A stretch of DNA of 57,079 bases, taken from positions 1 to 57,079 of the forward strand of contig JAEUHE010000107.1 of NCBI GenBank assembly GCA_016793885.1. The letters run 5' to 3'. Below, piece by piece: positions 45,352 through 54,533 of this stretch. Made by a program: the position numbers and the translations under genes. Position 1 is the stretch's first letter, and the number at the start of each line of letters is the position of its first letter. The notes under the pieces are model-generated. The model searched no databases and was not told the origin of the DNA. It was given only the letters and a program-made list of their open reading frames with translations. Origin of the DNA: Verrucomicrobiales bacterium. Its GTDB lineage: Bacteria > Verrucomicrobiota > Verrucomicrobiia > Limisphaerales > UBA11320.

Positions 45352-46473
45352 ATGTTGCGCATCGGTATCTGCTTCAGATCGCCCCGAGTCCTAGGAGCAA
45401 TGGTGCTCGCCGTCTGCTTGACTGCGAGTATTAACCTGGCCGAGGGTCAAACCACCAAGGTCCCCGAAGTGCCGCCCTTGCCCTTCCTGACCGCCGGATC
45501 ACAGCCGACCACGAGTTCGGTCAGAACCAATCGCACGGCTTTGACACGTCCAGCCGCGCCCGCGCCTTCGTTAGGTAGCGGCCCGATTCCTTATCTCGGG
45601 CTCCCCGCTTCCGGTCCTACGGTTGGCCCCAAGCCTCCGCTTGCTCCGACTCCGCCGCGCACCTATAGCGCAGTGCCCGCCACTCCGCCCCCGCCGTTGC
45701 TTCCTCCGAACAGTCTCTCGTGGGATTCGGAGTCGAAGGAGCATCAGGCCAAGATCGGGGAAACCAACGCGCATTTTACGTTTTGGCTCACCAATGTCTG
45801 CGATAAAGAGGTGCTGGTGAACTCGGTGAGGACCTCCTGCGGCTGCACCGTGGCGAAACTGCCCGAGACGCCCTGGCGGATCGCTCCCGGAAGCAACGGG
45901 CCGATCATGGTCACCGTCGATCTGCGCGGCAAGCGCGGCAAGCTTACCAAGACGGTCACGGTGGACACGACCGCCGGGATCAAGTCGCTCCTGGTCGCTG
46001 CTCTCATTCCCGCAGATCCAAACATGGACCCAGCGATGAACCGGTCCCAGAACATGCAGTTGGCTTTGGCGGATCGTCAGGTCGTGTTCCGGGGCGACTG
46101 CGCCCGCTGCCACGTCGAACCCACCCGCGGCAAGATGGGCAAAGAACTGTATGCCAATGCGTGCGGAATTTGTCATGAAGCCGAACACCGCGCTTCGATG
46201 GTGACGGACCTGAAGACTCTCAAGCACCCCACGAATCTGGAGTATTGGACCCACTGGATCAAGGAAGGCAAACCGAACTCGCTCATGCCTGCGTTCGCTC
46301 CTGAACATGGGGGCCCGCTGACCCACGACCAAATCAAGTCGCTCGCGGAATGGCTGACGGAGAATTATAAGGGCAATGTCGCTGCCACCGCCGGATCGGC
46401 GTCGGCTGCGCCCGCGTCCACTCCCACACCCGCGGCAACCCCGGCGACCCCTTCGGGCCTGAAGCTTCAATAA
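45352..46473 (+). CDS. Exported DUF1573 - cytochrome c fusion protein
   Basis: 373 aa from the ATG at 45352; the frame opens 40 codons earlier but that part lacks a signal. Signal peptide: VLGAMVLAVCLTASINLAEG. A proline-rich linker (to about residue 130) is followed by a DUF1573 domain: FTFWLTNVCDKEVLVNSVRT, SCGCTVAKLPETPWRIAPG, TVDLRGKRGKLTKTV. A cytochrome c part has CARCH (residue 250), CGICH (271) and a likely axial Met in LMPAF. It ends in an alanine/proline/threonine-rich tail. The two haem motifs are only 21 residues apart, so either a dihaem domain or one real site and one vestige is present. Likely periplasmic electron carrier. It stands alone, between the photolyase and the sigma/anti-sigma pair. 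Confidence 0.83.
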   Translation: MLRIGICFRSPRVLGAMVLAVCLTASINLAEGQTTKVPEVPPLPFLTAGSQPTTSSVRTNRTALTRPAAPAPSLGSGPIPYLGLPASGPTVGPKPPLAPTPPRTYSAVPATPPPPLLPPNSLSWDSESKEHQAKIGETNAHFTFWLTNVCDKEVLVNSVRTSCGCTVAKLPETPWRIAPGSNGPIMVTVDLRGKRGKLTKTVTVDTTAGIKSLLVAALIPADPNMDPAMNRSQNMQLALADRQVVFRGDCARCHVEPTRGKMGKELYANACGICHEAEHRASMVTDLKTLKHPTNLEYWTHWIKEGKPNSLMPAFAPEHGGPLTHDQIKSLAEWLTENYKGNVAATAGSASAAPASTPTPAATPATPSGLKLQ

Positions 46474-46519
46474 GCACAATCGCTCTCCGCGAGGGCCGCC
46501 AAACCATCGTCCCCATTTA

Positions 46520-46701
46520 CCCCAAAACCGGGATTGGATTAACCACTGATTTCGCGGATGACACGGATCAAGAGGGCGTTGGTACAATCTTGAGCACGAG
46601 TTCGCGCTGCCTGTCAGGGTGATGAGGGTCTTCTTTCCAAGTCTTTGCGGATCCGTGTCATCCGCGCGATCCGTGGTTCCCATTCTCCGTTTTAGGATTC
46701 C
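46520..46701. repeat. Dispersed element, copy B, with terminal inverted repeats
   Basis: The left arm AACCACTGATTTCGCGGATG...(46541-46569) pairs with the right arm (46650-46678) at about 25 of 28 positions, and weaker pairing continues outward (CCCAAAACCGGGATTGG against CCTAAAACGGAGAATGG). The core shares CTTGAGCACGAGTTCGC and the 41-nt block TCAGGGTGATGAGGG... with copy A at 37726-37913, in the same orientation. It sits between two convergent genes, downstream of the DUF1573-cytochrome gene. No coding sequence of its own. Confidence 0.82.
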
Positions 46702-46749
46702 CAATGCTTCGCAGGACATCGAGCCTCCTTGGAAGGCTCTGGCCTTCCA

Positions 46750-47802
46750 TCACTCCATCACCAAGCTCCCCTGTCCCGGGGCCGACACCCCACCCGCCCG
46801 TTCCAGTGTGACCTTGAAGGAAGTAACCGCTTTGACTGGCTGGCTGCAGAGGTAAGTGGCGGTGACGTGTCCTTCAGCGTCGGATTTGAGTAATCCCCCG
46901 CTGACCACGCGACCATCGTCGGTGAAAAGCCACAATTGGTAATCCCGATCGGCCGGCACGGGGAGTTGCTCGACCAGCACCGTTCCCTTTTGATCGCGTG
47001 CATCCCAGGACACTGCCCCAACGGCTGAAAGTCCCGACTCGGGTCGAGATCGAAGCACCGCCAGGTAGGTGGTTTGGGTGGAGGGAAGGGTAGAAAGCCC
47101 AGTTCCTGGCAGAACGTCCGGAGTTCCGGGCGGAGTGTCCAGGCCTCCCGTCCGAGTCGGATCTTGAGGGTCGTTGCCAATCACCGTGCCGCTGTTTGAC
47201 CGTCCAGGCCCGGTCGCCGCGGCGGCCGCCTCCGTCTTTTCCCGCTGGATCTGCTTCACTCTCTCCAAATAGCGGGTCTCGGTGGCCGCCTGGTGCTTTA
47301 ACTGATCCGCCGCCTGCTGCAGGATCTTTTGAGTGAACTCGTTGCGCTGCTGGCGCGCCTCGGTCCGTTGCTCCTCGATCCGTTTTTCCGATTGCTCCAA
47401 CCGGCTCAGCTTATCCGCCAAGTCGACTTCCAGCTGATGAACACGATCGCGCTGAGCCTGATTCTTCGAAGCCAAAACCACGCAGTAAAACAGAAAGCAA
47501 GCCGCCATCGCCCAGGGAAGCATCTGAACCCAGAGAGAGGAAACTCCCGATGACGGAGCGACAGGCACAACCGCGGCGGCCCGATTCTCGACTTCCCGAA
47601 GCAGGCGGGCGCGCAAGGTCGGCGGGGGAGTGCGACGGGGCAACGCCGCCGCCAGTGCATCCACGGAAAGCCGCAGCTGCTTCACGAGCAACTGCACCTC
47701 CAGATTGGATCTCAACACCTGTTCGAACTGAGCCGCCTCAACGGCCGGCAGTGCCCCCGCCACATATAAACTGGCTTGTTCCTTGAGGTGCTCGTCAATC
47801 AT
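46750..47802 (-). CDS. RskA-like anti-sigma factor
   Basis: 350 aa from the ATG at 47802, which overlaps the stop of the sigma gene (ATGA) and has GGAG about 8 nt upstream; a TTG two codons earlier is unlikely. The N-terminal ~75 residues are the anti-sigma domain (LKEQASLYVAGALPAVEAAQ), without a zinc HxxxCxxC. One membrane helix follows (LPWAMAACFLFYCVVLAS, about 93-112). Next is a long coiled coil (about 115-190: DRVHQLEVDLADKLSRLEQS). A C-terminal RskA domain (AVGAVSWDARDQKGTVLVEQ, DYQLWLFTDDGRVVSGGLL) lies outside the membrane. It should hold the neighbouring sigma factor inactive until a cell-envelope signal. The coiled coil is longer than in RskA of actinobacteria. Confidence 0.87.
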   Translation of the reverse strand: MIDEHLKEQASLYVAGALPAVEAAQFEQVLRSNLEVQLLVKQLRLSVDALAAALPRRTPPPTLRARLLREVENRAAAVVPVAPSSGVSSLWVQMLPWAMAACFLFYCVVLASKNQAQRDRVHQLEVDLADKLSRLEQSEKRIEEQRTEARQQRNEFTQKILQQAADQLKHQAATETRYLERVKQIQREKTEAAAAATGPGRSNSGTVIGNDPQDPTRTGGLDTPPGTPDVLPGTGLSTLPSTQTTYLAVLRSRPESGLSAVGAVSWDARDQKGTVLVEQLPVPADRDYQLWLFTDDGRVVSGGLLKSDAEGHVTATYLCSQPVKAVTSFKVTLERAGGVSAPGQGSLVME

Positions 47803-48464
47803 AACCAATCTCCAAGCGTCTCCCTCAACTTGAGCATTCCTCGCCGAATGCGGGCTTTAATGGTTCCCAGCGGCTGACCCAGCTGCTCGGATATTTCATT
47901 CTGTGTCTGGCCACCCAGGAAGGCCATCTCGATGGCTTGACGCTGCTCCAGTGGTAGCTCCTCGAGGGCTTTGCGGACGAGCAAGGATCGTTCGCGCTGG
48001 TAAACCTCACGTCCGGCATCCGGAGCATAGGTGGGAGCCGACAGCGCGGTTTCAGTTGTCTCCGCGACGAACTCATACCGACGCCTCATGCTTCGCAGGC
48101 GGTCAATGGCTCGATTGCGAGTCAGCGTCAGCGCCCAATTGAAAGGCCGTCCTAACTGGCTGTCATAGGTCCCAGCTTTGTCCCAAATCTGGAGGAAAAC
48201 CTCCTGAAGCACATCTTCGGATTCCCGGCTGTCATTCAAAATTCGCATCACCGTTGAATACAGGACGCCAGACAGACGGTCGTAGAGCTCTGCGAAAGCA
48301 ACCTTGTCCCCTAAAGCGACTCGGCGCAGCAGCTCCACATCCTCATCCGATCGATTCGAATCCAGATCTGATTTCAAGTGGCGACGGGTGATACCGTCCC
48401 CGGGAGGCTTTCCAGTCCTCTCGGAAACATCATCGCCCCGGTTGTGTAGCAGACCGCATTCCAT
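47799..48464 (-). CDS. ECF-type RNA polymerase sigma factor (SigK-like)
   Basis: 221 aa. Sigma-70 region 2 is seen at about residues 60-125 (LYSTVMRILNDSRESEDVLQ, EVFLQIWDK, FNWALTLTRNRAIDRLRSMR). Region 4 follows at about 165-215 (LEELPLEQRQAIEMAFLGGQ, NEISEQLGQPLGTIKARIRR). Regions 1 and 3 are missing, as in ECF sigma factors. The anti-sigma partner of RskA type is encoded immediately downstream with a 4-bp overlap, so this is a SigK/RskA-like pair. The N-terminus (first ~45 residues) is a low-confidence extension before region 2. Target promoters are not known. Confidence 0.9.
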   Translation of the reverse strand: MECGLLHNRGDDVSERTGKPPGDGITRRHLKSDLDSNRSDEDVELLRRVALGDKVAFAELYDRLSGVLYSTVMRILNDSRESEDVLQEVFLQIWDKAGTYDSQLGRPFNWALTLTRNRAIDRLRSMRRRYEFVAETTETALSAPTYAPDAGREVYQRERSLLVRKALEELPLEQRQAIEMAFLGGQTQNEISEQLGQPLGTIKARIRRGMLKLRETLGDWL

Positions 48465-48690
48465 CTCACAAGTGGTCTCGCATTCAAGTTACTGCCCTCC
48501 GTGGGCCAATGATGCCTGAGAGACGGTTCCACGCCGTCGAACCGCTCCATCGACACTCTTTACGTTACAAAAGGCTGAATGGATGCATGCGCTGATCGCC
48601 CCCCCCGAATTAATTCTTCAATACCAGCCCGTTACATCCGTCGCGGACGAGTCCGACGGGCAGCCGGCAGGCCTCCCCGGCCCCAGGGCC

Positions 48691-48721
48691 AAAAAAAGAG
48701 GCGGCCGAAGCCGCCTCTTTT
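48691..48721 (-). terminator. Rho-independent terminator after clpC
   Basis: GAGGCGGC/GCCGCCTC with a four-base loop (CGAA/TTCG) forms a strong stem. On the minus strand it is followed by a run of seven T, and it starts about 29 nt past the clpC stop. The T-run on the plus strand is short, so it is mainly minus-strand. It marks the end of the mcsA-mcsB-clpC transcript. Confidence 0.88.
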
Positions 48722-48749
48722 GAAAACTAACTCGGTGTCGGAGCTCTAA

Positions 48750-51248
48750 TCAGCTGGAGAGGGCTCCCGAAGCCGGGGCGCTCTGTTCAAACTTCAGCTT
48801 GTCATTCTCCACGGTGACCCTGATCGGTTCAGCACCCTGGATCGTCCCTTTCAGGATCTCCTCGGCCATGGGGTCTTCCAGGTAACGCTCTACCGCGCGC
48901 CGCATCGGACGGGCACCATAGGTGGGATCAAATCCCTTCTCGACCAGGAAGTCTTTGGCTTTCTCATCCAGAACGAGCTTCAAGTTCTTCGCTTTCAACC
49001 GGTCCACCACCTTCACCACTTCCAGATCCAAGATCTGGATAAGATCCGGCTTGGTCAGCTGGCGGAAGACAATGACGTCGTCGAGACGGTTCAGGAACTC
49101 CGGGCGAAACGCCTTCTTGGCCTCGTCCAGAATCTTCTCCCGCATCTTCTCGTAATTCGCTTCGTCGCTCGTCGGAGCAAAACCCATGCTGCTCTTCTTA
49201 ATGGTCTCCGCACCCACATTGGAAGTGAGCAGGATGACGGTGTTCCGGAAGTTGACGACTCGACCGATATTGTCGGTGAGTTTGCCTTCTTCCAGGATCT
49301 GCAGCAGCATGTTCATGACATCCGGATGCGCCTTCTCGATTTCGTCGAAAAGCACCACCGAATACGGCCGTCGCCGCACTTGCTCCGTGAGCTGGCCACC
49401 TTCTTCGTAGCCGACATATCCCGGCGGTGAGCCCACCATGCGCGATGCGTTGTGCCGCTCCATGTACTCCGACATGTCCAGCTGGATCAAAGCTTTGCTA
49501 TCGCCAAACATCGACTCCGCCAACGATTTGGCCAGCAGGGTCTTGCCGACACCCGTCGGTCCCAGCAAGGCGAAGGTACCGATCGGACGCCGCGGGTCCT
49601 TCAAGTCGGCCCGGGAGCGTCGCAACGCGCGGCAGATGGCGGACACGCCCTCGCGTTGACCTATCACCACCCGCTCCATCTCCTTCTCCATATCCAGGAG
49701 ACGCTGGGCCTCGCCCTGCTCCATCCGCTTCAGGGGAACACCCGTCCATTTGGAAACAACTTGGAGGATATCCTCCTCGTCGACCTTGACCCGCTTCTCC
49801 TCGCGGCTGGCTCTCCAGGCGGCAAGAACAGACTCCTGTTTCTCCTTCGCCTGCTTTTCCTTATCCCGCATGGAGGCGGCAGCTTCGAAGTCTTGATCCT
49901 TGATCGCCTTTTCCTTGCGAACCTTGATCTCTTCGATCTCGCCTTCGATGTCTTTAAGCTCCGGAGGCCGCGTCATGGCGCCAATCCGCGCCCGTGAGCC
50001 CGCTTCGTCCATCAAATCAATGGCTTTGTCCGGCAGATAACGGTCGGTGATGTAGCGATCGGAATAGCTCACGGCTGCCTCAACGGCGGCATCCGTGATC
50101 TCCGCCTTGTGATGCTCCTCGTACTTCGGCCGCAGACCTTTAAGGATCTGCACGGCTTCCTCGATCGACGGAGCCTCCACCTTGACACTTTGGAAACGAC
50201 GTTCCAGAGCGGCATCCTTCTCGATGTATTTGCGATACTCGTTGAGGGTAGTCGCACCGATGCACTGCATCTCTCCGCGGCTCAGCGCCGGCTTGATGAT
50301 GTTCGAGGCATCCATGGTGCCTTCGGCGGATCCAGCCCCAACGATGGTATGAAGCTCATCGATGAAGAGAATGATGTTCTTGGCGCGTCGGATCTCATCC
50401 ATCACGGCCTTGATTCGCTCCTCGAATTGTCCGCGATATTTCGTCCCCGCCACCATGAGCGCCAAATCCAGGGTCACAACGCGCTTCTCGCGCAGGATCT
50501 CAGGCACGTTCCCTTTGGCGATCTCCTGCGCCAAACCTTCCACAATGGCAGTCTTGCCAACCCCAGCCTCACCAAGGAGGACCGGGTTGTTCTTGGTGCG
50601 TCGGCACAGGATCTGAATGACGCGCTCAATCTCGTTCTTGCGCCCGATGACCGGATCCATCTCGGCCTTGCGCGCAATCTCCGTAAGGTCACGGCCGAAC
50701 GCCTTCAAAGCGGGCGTCTTCACGTCGCTCTTCTTCTCGGTGCCACCTTTCTCGGGGGCAGGATCAGCTCCGCCGGGAGCCTCTTCCTGGGCAGCAAAAT
50801 TGGGGTCCAGCTCCTTGAGGATTTCCTGGCGTGTCTGCTCGATATCCACATCCAGATTCTTGAGCACTCGGGCCGCAACACCATCGCCCTCGCGCAGGAG
50901 GCCGAGCAAGATATGTTCGGTTCCGACGTAGGTATGGTTCAGCTGCTTGGCTTCCTTGGCCGCAAGGGCCAGGACCTTCTTGACCCGCGGGGTGTACGGG
51001 ATATTTCCGATCATCTTCTGATCGGTGCCGGTGCCCACTTGCTTCTCAACCTCCATCCGAACCGTCTCGAGATCCAAGCCTAGCTTCTGCAGAACGTTCA
51101 CCGCAACGCCCTGGCCCAGCTTGATCAGGCCCAGAAGAAGATGCTCAGTCCCTACAAAGTTGTGGTTGAATCGGTCCGCCTCCTTGCGCGCCAAGGCGAG
51201 CACCTGCTGGGCGCGAGGAGTGAAGTTGTTCATGGCGTCATCGCTCAT
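48750..51248 (-). CDS. clpC: ClpC, AAA+ unfoldase of the Clp protease
   Basis: 832 aa. Two N-terminal Clp repeats (about residues 8-75 and 85-150; [17 protein letters not shown] and [17 protein letters not shown]). First AAA domain with Walker A GEAGVGKT (226-233) and Walker [15 protein letters not shown] UvrB/C-type coiled motif lies in the linker (about 430-470, [20 protein letters not shown]). Second AAA domain has [25 protein letters not shown] sequence sits where ClpC and ClpA have the ClpP-docking loop, so it should work with ClpP, which is not encoded here. Length is typical. Encoded 277 nt after mcsB, consistent with arginine-phosphorylated proteins as substrates. ATG at 51248 is used; an ATG five codons later is also possible. 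Confidence 0.95.
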   Translation of the reverse strand: MSDDAMNNFTPRAQQVLALARKEADRFNHNFVGTEHLLLGLIKLGQGVAVNVLQKLGLDLETVRMEVEKQVGTGTDQKMIGNIPYTPRVKKVLALAAKEAKQLNHTYVGTEHILLGLLREGDGVAARVLKNLDVDIEQTRQEILKELDPNFAAQEEAPGGADPAPEKGGTEKKSDVKTPALKAFGRDLTEIARKAEMDPVIGRKNEIERVIQILCRRTKNNPVLLGEAGVGKTAIVEGLAQEIAKGNVPEILREKRVVTLDLALMVAGTKYRGQFEERIKAVMDEIRRAKNIILFIDELHTIVGAGSAEGTMDASNIIKPALSRGEMQCIGATTLNEYRKYIEKDAALERRFQSVKVEAPSIEEAVQILKGLRPKYEEHHKAEITDAAVEAAVSYSDRYITDRYLPDKAIDLMDEAGSRARIGAMTRPPELKDIEGEIEEIKVRKEKAIKDQDFEAAASMRDKEKQAKEKQESVLAAWRASREEKRVKVDEEDILQVVSKWTGVPLKRMEQGEAQRLLDMEKEMERVVIGQREGVSAICRALRRSRADLKDPRRPIGTFALLGPTGVGKTLLAKSLAESMFGDSKALIQLDMSEYMERHNASRMVGSPPGYVGYEEGGQLTEQVRRRPYSVVLFDEIEKAHPDVMNMLLQILEEGKLTDNIGRVVNFRNTVILLTSNVGAETIKKSSMGFAPTSDEANYEKMREKILDEAKKAFRPEFLNRLDDVIVFRQLTKPDLIQILDLEVVKVVDRLKAKNLKLVLDEKAKDFLVEKGFDPTYGARPMRRAVERYLEDPMAEEILKGTIQGAEPIRVTVENDKLKFEQSAPASGALSS

Positions 51249-51525
51249 ACGTAAGGGAATAAATGCATCCGCAGAGTTTTTTGTCCAGTGAAGTCACTCT
51301 GACACTGTGACTGCGGCTTGGCTTCCGTCCGCAGACCCGGCCTCAGGAACCCCACTTATGCAGATCTAATCGTGAATTCCGTCCGAATGTTTAGCACGAA
51401 TTTAGGTCCGTGCTGTTTTTGCTGTCTTCCGAGTTCCAGCCCGGGATCCAACGCGACCACCGCGCCTCCGTCCTAGGGAGGCACAGCCAACCGGTGCCGG
51501 TGGAGGCGCTGAACGGCAGCGACAG
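51249..51525. other. mcsB-clpC intergenic region
   Basis: A 277-nt gap. A small stem AGCACG/CGTGCT (51393-51414) followed by a short T-run on the plus strand is the only structure seen; no plus-strand gene precedes it, so it is not clearly a terminator. The gap is wide enough for a separate clpC promoter, but none is obvious. No CtsR-like operator (tandem heptad repeats) was recognised. Confidence 0.4.
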
Positions 51526-52665
51526 CTACTCCCCGCCCGGGGGCTTCTCAGCTACGGGAGGGGTCGCCGGCACCAATGGACTGGGCACCGGCCTCCGCAC
51601 ATTTCGCAACCGGTCGCGAAGCATGTCCGACCGCAGCAAATCGCGTTCATCGGCCCCCAGCTTCTCGGAAAATTGCTTCTGGAGATGCGCCGGCTGAGTG
51701 ATGACGAACAGCTCATCCACCAGCGCGCGATCCAGGTCCGGGAACATGTTCAGATCCACTCCGAGACGCATCAGGGAGAGCAAATTCATCGTCTCCTTGG
51801 ACGAGATGCTGTGCGCGTTGGCCAGGATGCCGTAGGCCCGGCCGATATGGTTGAACACGACCTTGGGCTTTTTCTCGAGCAAACCGGCCCGGGCGTTTTC
51901 CTCGTGCTCGATAATCTGAGCCAAAACCTTGTTGAGACGCTCCACGATCTCCGCCTCGGTCTCCCCGAGCGTTCGTTGGTTAGAAACTTGGAACACATTG
52001 CCCAAGGCCTCCGTGCCCTCGCCGTAGAGGCCACGCACCGCCAACCCCAGCTTGTTGACCGCCTGGATAATTTGGTTGATCTGCTCGGCCAGAACCAAGC
52101 CCGGAAGATGCAACATGGCGCTCACCCGAATGCCAGTTCCCAAATTCGTGGGACAGGCAGTCAGATACCCCAGCTGCGGGCTGAAGGCATACTCCAACTT
52201 ACGCTCCAGCTTGGAGTCGACCTGATCAATCGCCATCCAGGCCTGCTTCAGCTGGAGGCCGGGCCGCAGGGCCTGCATGCGCAGGTGGTCCTCCTCGTTG
52301 ATCATCACGCAGAGGGTTTCCTCCCGATTCAACACCACTCCGCTGCCGGCGCTCTTGGCCGCATGTTCGCGGCTGATCAGATGGCGTTCCACCAGGATCT
52401 GCTTGTCCATCTGGGAAAGGTTGTCCATGGACTGGGCGAAAACGTCCGCCATTTGTGGCAGACCTTCCACCGCGGGACGAATGGTCTCTAAGGCGCGCAC
52501 TCGCTCAGCCTTCTTCGCCCAGCCTGGAAAGGCAAAGGCCTTCAAATTGCGAGCCAGCCGGACACGGCTGGACATGACGATCCGGCTGTGCGGCCCGTGC
52601 TGACGGGCGGCTTGATCGGGAGCGATTAGAAATTCGTGGAGATTCATGGCATGGAGCGTGCCCAT
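51526..52665 (-). CDS. mcsB: McsB-type protein arginine kinase
   Basis: 379 aa; the ATG at 52665 shares its A with the stop of mcsA (TGATG), and a second ATG at 52647 is possible. The ATP:guanido phosphotransferase core is clear: IVMSSRVRLARN (N-terminal catalytic arginines), LCVMINEEDHLRMQ, YLTACPTNLGTGIRVSAMLH and QVSNQRTLGETEAEIVERLN. McsB phosphorylates arginine residues on proteins and so marks them for ClpC-ClpP. The C-terminus carries a short proline-rich tail (RRPVPSPLVPATPP) beyond the usual ~360 residues. It lies between mcsA and clpC, as in the Firmicutes ctsR-mcsA-mcsB-clpC operon but without ctsR. Confidence 0.93.
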   Translation of the reverse strand: MGTLHAMNLHEFLIAPDQAARQHGPHSRIVMSSRVRLARNLKAFAFPGWAKKAERVRALETIRPAVEGLPQMADVFAQSMDNLSQMDKQILVERHLISREHAAKSAGSGVVLNREETLCVMINEEDHLRMQALRPGLQLKQAWMAIDQVDSKLERKLEYAFSPQLGYLTACPTNLGTGIRVSAMLHLPGLVLAEQINQIIQAVNKLGLAVRGLYGEGTEALGNVFQVSNQRTLGETEAEIVERLNKVLAQIIEHEENARAGLLEKKPKVVFNHIGRAYGILANAHSISSKETMNLLSLMRLGVDLNMFPDLDRALVDELFVITQPAHLQKQFSEKLGADERDLLRSDMLRDRLRNVRRPVPSPLVPATPPVAEKPPGGE

Positions 52666-53168
52666 CAAACCGTGGACAATTCAGACAACTTCTCGCGGGT
52701 CGACTTGATGTCGTCCCTGACCTGCGCCGCCAACTCGAAATTCTCCTCGGAGATCGCCTTATCTAGCTTCTTCTGCAGCTGCTTCAGCTTCTCGCCTAAC
52801 TCCCGGGATTGCTGCAGGCTGTAGGGAACCTTCCCGACATGCTTAGTGCCCTTGTGCATGGTCTCCAGCAGGCTCTCCAAGCCCTCAGCGAAGGTACGAT
52901 AACACTCCGCACAGCCGAGACGCCCGGCCTTCTTGAAGTCCGCCTGGGTGAAGCCGCACTGCGGGCAGCGCACCTCGCCACTCGCCTGCTCCATCTCCGT
53001 GGAAGCGCCCAGGCCACAGAGGAGGTCGGCCAGCGAGAAGCCAGTAGGGTCGTTGACACCCTTCTTCTTGGCGCATTCCTCGCACAGATCAACCTTCTGC
53101 ATCTTGTCCCCGGTGATCTGAGTGAGATGCACCGTCGCTTGCTTTTCTTTGCAATAGCAGCAGATCAT
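52665..53168 (-). CDS. mcsA: McsA-like zinc-finger/UVR activator of McsB
   Basis: 167 aa. Four CxxC pairs (ICCYCK at the N-terminus, CEECAKK, CPQCGF, CAECYR) suggest two zinc-binding sites. A UvrB/UvrC motif occupies the C-terminal third (LKQLQKKLDKAISEENFELA, QVRDDIKSTREKL). This matches McsA, which activates the McsB kinase. The order mcsA-mcsB with a shared stop/start base supports the call. The ATG at 53168 lacks a strong ribosome binding site. Confidence 0.92.
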   Translation of the reverse strand: MICCYCKEKQATVHLTQITGDKMQKVDLCEECAKKKGVNDPTGFSLADLLCGLGASTEMEQASGEVRCPQCGFTQADFKKAGRLGCAECYRTFAEGLESLLETMHKGTKHVGKVPYSLQQSRELGEKLKQLQKKLDKAISEENFELAAQVRDDIKSTREKLSELSTV

Positions 53169-53336
53169 AAAGCTACCCGTATATCGGCTCTGCGCCGGGA
53201 GGAGTCAAGACCCTGTTTGTGGGGAATTTCAACGGCACTCACGATCATAAGATAACCCATCCTGTGATTTCCACCAGCCCAGCTTCGGACGGAGGTTCGG
53301 GTCGGCGCTGCGACCCGTAAACGCCGCCCGGGCAAG

Positions 53337-54206
53337 TCATGCCAAGGGCTCGCCAGTCCGGTTGGCAAGTTCGTGAAAACGTTGAAGCAGCTGCCGCGTC
53401 AGAGGCCCCGGCTGGCCCTTCCCGATCACGCGACCGTCCACCTTTACAACGGGAATGACCTCGGCAGCCGTCCCGGTCAGAAAGCACTCGTCGGCGTTGT
53501 AGACATCGTACCGGGTCAAATTCGGTTCACCCACTTCCAATCCGCTCTGCCGCGCCAAGTCCATCACGACATTTCGCGTGATGCCATAAAGCGCGCCCGC
53601 AGACAACGGGGGAGTCAACAACTGACGGCCCTTGATGATGAAGATATTGTCGCCCGTGCACTCCGCCACATAGCCCTCGGAGTTAAGCATGATCGCTTCC
53701 TCCACACCCGCGTTGTTCGCCTCAATCTTCGCCAGGATGTTGTTAAGGTAGTTCAGCGACTTGATGGCCGGATTCACCGCATTGTGCAGATTGCGGGTGG
53801 TGGCCACCGTCACGATCGCCATGCCGTCGTCATACATCTCTTGGGGGTAAAGCTTGATTTTACCGGCGATGACAATGACGGAGGGACGCTCGCATCGATT
53901 GGGATTCAACCCCAGGGTGCCGACGCCCCGGGTCACCACCAACCGGATATAACCCTCGCGGAGCTTGTTGCGTCGACAGGTATCCACGACAGCCTTCATC
54001 ATCGCTTGATGAGACATCGGGATCTCCAGGAGAATCGCCTTGGCGGAACAAAAGAGGCGGTCGATGTGTTCCTTCAGTTTGAACACCCGCCCATTGTAGG
54101 CCCGAATGCCCTCAAAAATCCCGTCTCCATAGAGCAGGCCATGATCGAACACCGAGATCTTGGCGTTCTTCTCGTCGTAGAATTTGCCGTCGATAAACAC
54201 TTTCAT
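53337..54206 (-). CDS. ilvE: Branched-chain amino acid aminotransferase
   Basis: 289 aa from the ATG at 54206 (in-frame extension to 54251 not needed). Fold-type IV PLP enzyme: KISVFDHGLLYGDGIFEGIR, YIRLVVTRGVGTLGLNP, NPAIKSLNYLNNILAKIEAN with the PLP lysine, EGYVAECTGDNIFIIKG, YGITRNVVMDLARQSG and DECFLTGTAAEVIPV. Length is normal for short IlvE-type enzymes; it transfers the amino group to or from leucine, isoleucine and valine. A D-amino-acid aminotransferase of the same fold is a less likely alternative. It lies 168 nt upstream of mcsA on the same strand, so co-transcription is possible but the gap is large. Confidence 0.9.
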   Translation of the reverse strand: MKVFIDGKFYDEKNAKISVFDHGLLYGDGIFEGIRAYNGRVFKLKEHIDRLFCSAKAILLEIPMSHQAMMKAVVDTCRRNKLREGYIRLVVTRGVGTLGLNPNRCERPSVIVIAGKIKLYPQEMYDDGMAIVTVATTRNLHNAVNPAIKSLNYLNNILAKIEANNAGVEEAIMLNSEGYVAECTGDNIFIIKGRQLLTPPLSAGALYGITRNVVMDLARQSGLEVGEPNLTRYDVYNADECFLTGTAAEVIPVVKVDGRVIGKGQPGPLTRQLLQRFHELANRTGEPLA

Positions 54207-54533
54207 GCGCAAAGTGTTGCGAACGTAAGGCAATTCTGCCGAAAGGCGCAACCGATTTCCTTAAACCTACGGTGGTTCTGGGGGATGGGCTCTGGCGGAG
54301 GGCCCATGTGCGCCTGGCAGAGCTGATCGTTTTAATCTCGTTGAGCCCATGACTGCCCCAGGCGCCGCAATTTTTGGCTAGCTCGCGCGGCCCAGGAAGA
54401 GTTTAAGTAGAGAGGAAATCCGCTGGGACACGAAAACCCAGGCGGATAGTCTCGCGGCCCGGCAGTGCGTGTCGCGGGCGCAGAGAGAAAAAGCTCAGAG
54501 CACGTCCAGACACCCAATCAGAACCCCACACCC
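54207..54533. other. Divergent intergenic region between ilvE and the DNRLRE gene
   Basis: About 325 nt containing the promoters of two divergent genes. I see no convincing operator, riboswitch or leader peptide. An imperfect palindrome around ATGGGC/GGCCCAT (near 54283-54306) is the only structure. Confidence 0.4.

Noticed and set aside
45571-46719. 382-codon minus-strand frame through the DUF1573-cytochrome gene and copy B of the repeat
   Set aside because: Antisense to a recognised gene, with its beginning produced by the dispersed element.
51393-51420. Hairpin plus T-run on the plus strand between mcsB and clpC
   Set aside because: The orientation does not match any transcript expected there, and the stem is only 6 bp. 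Probably chance.
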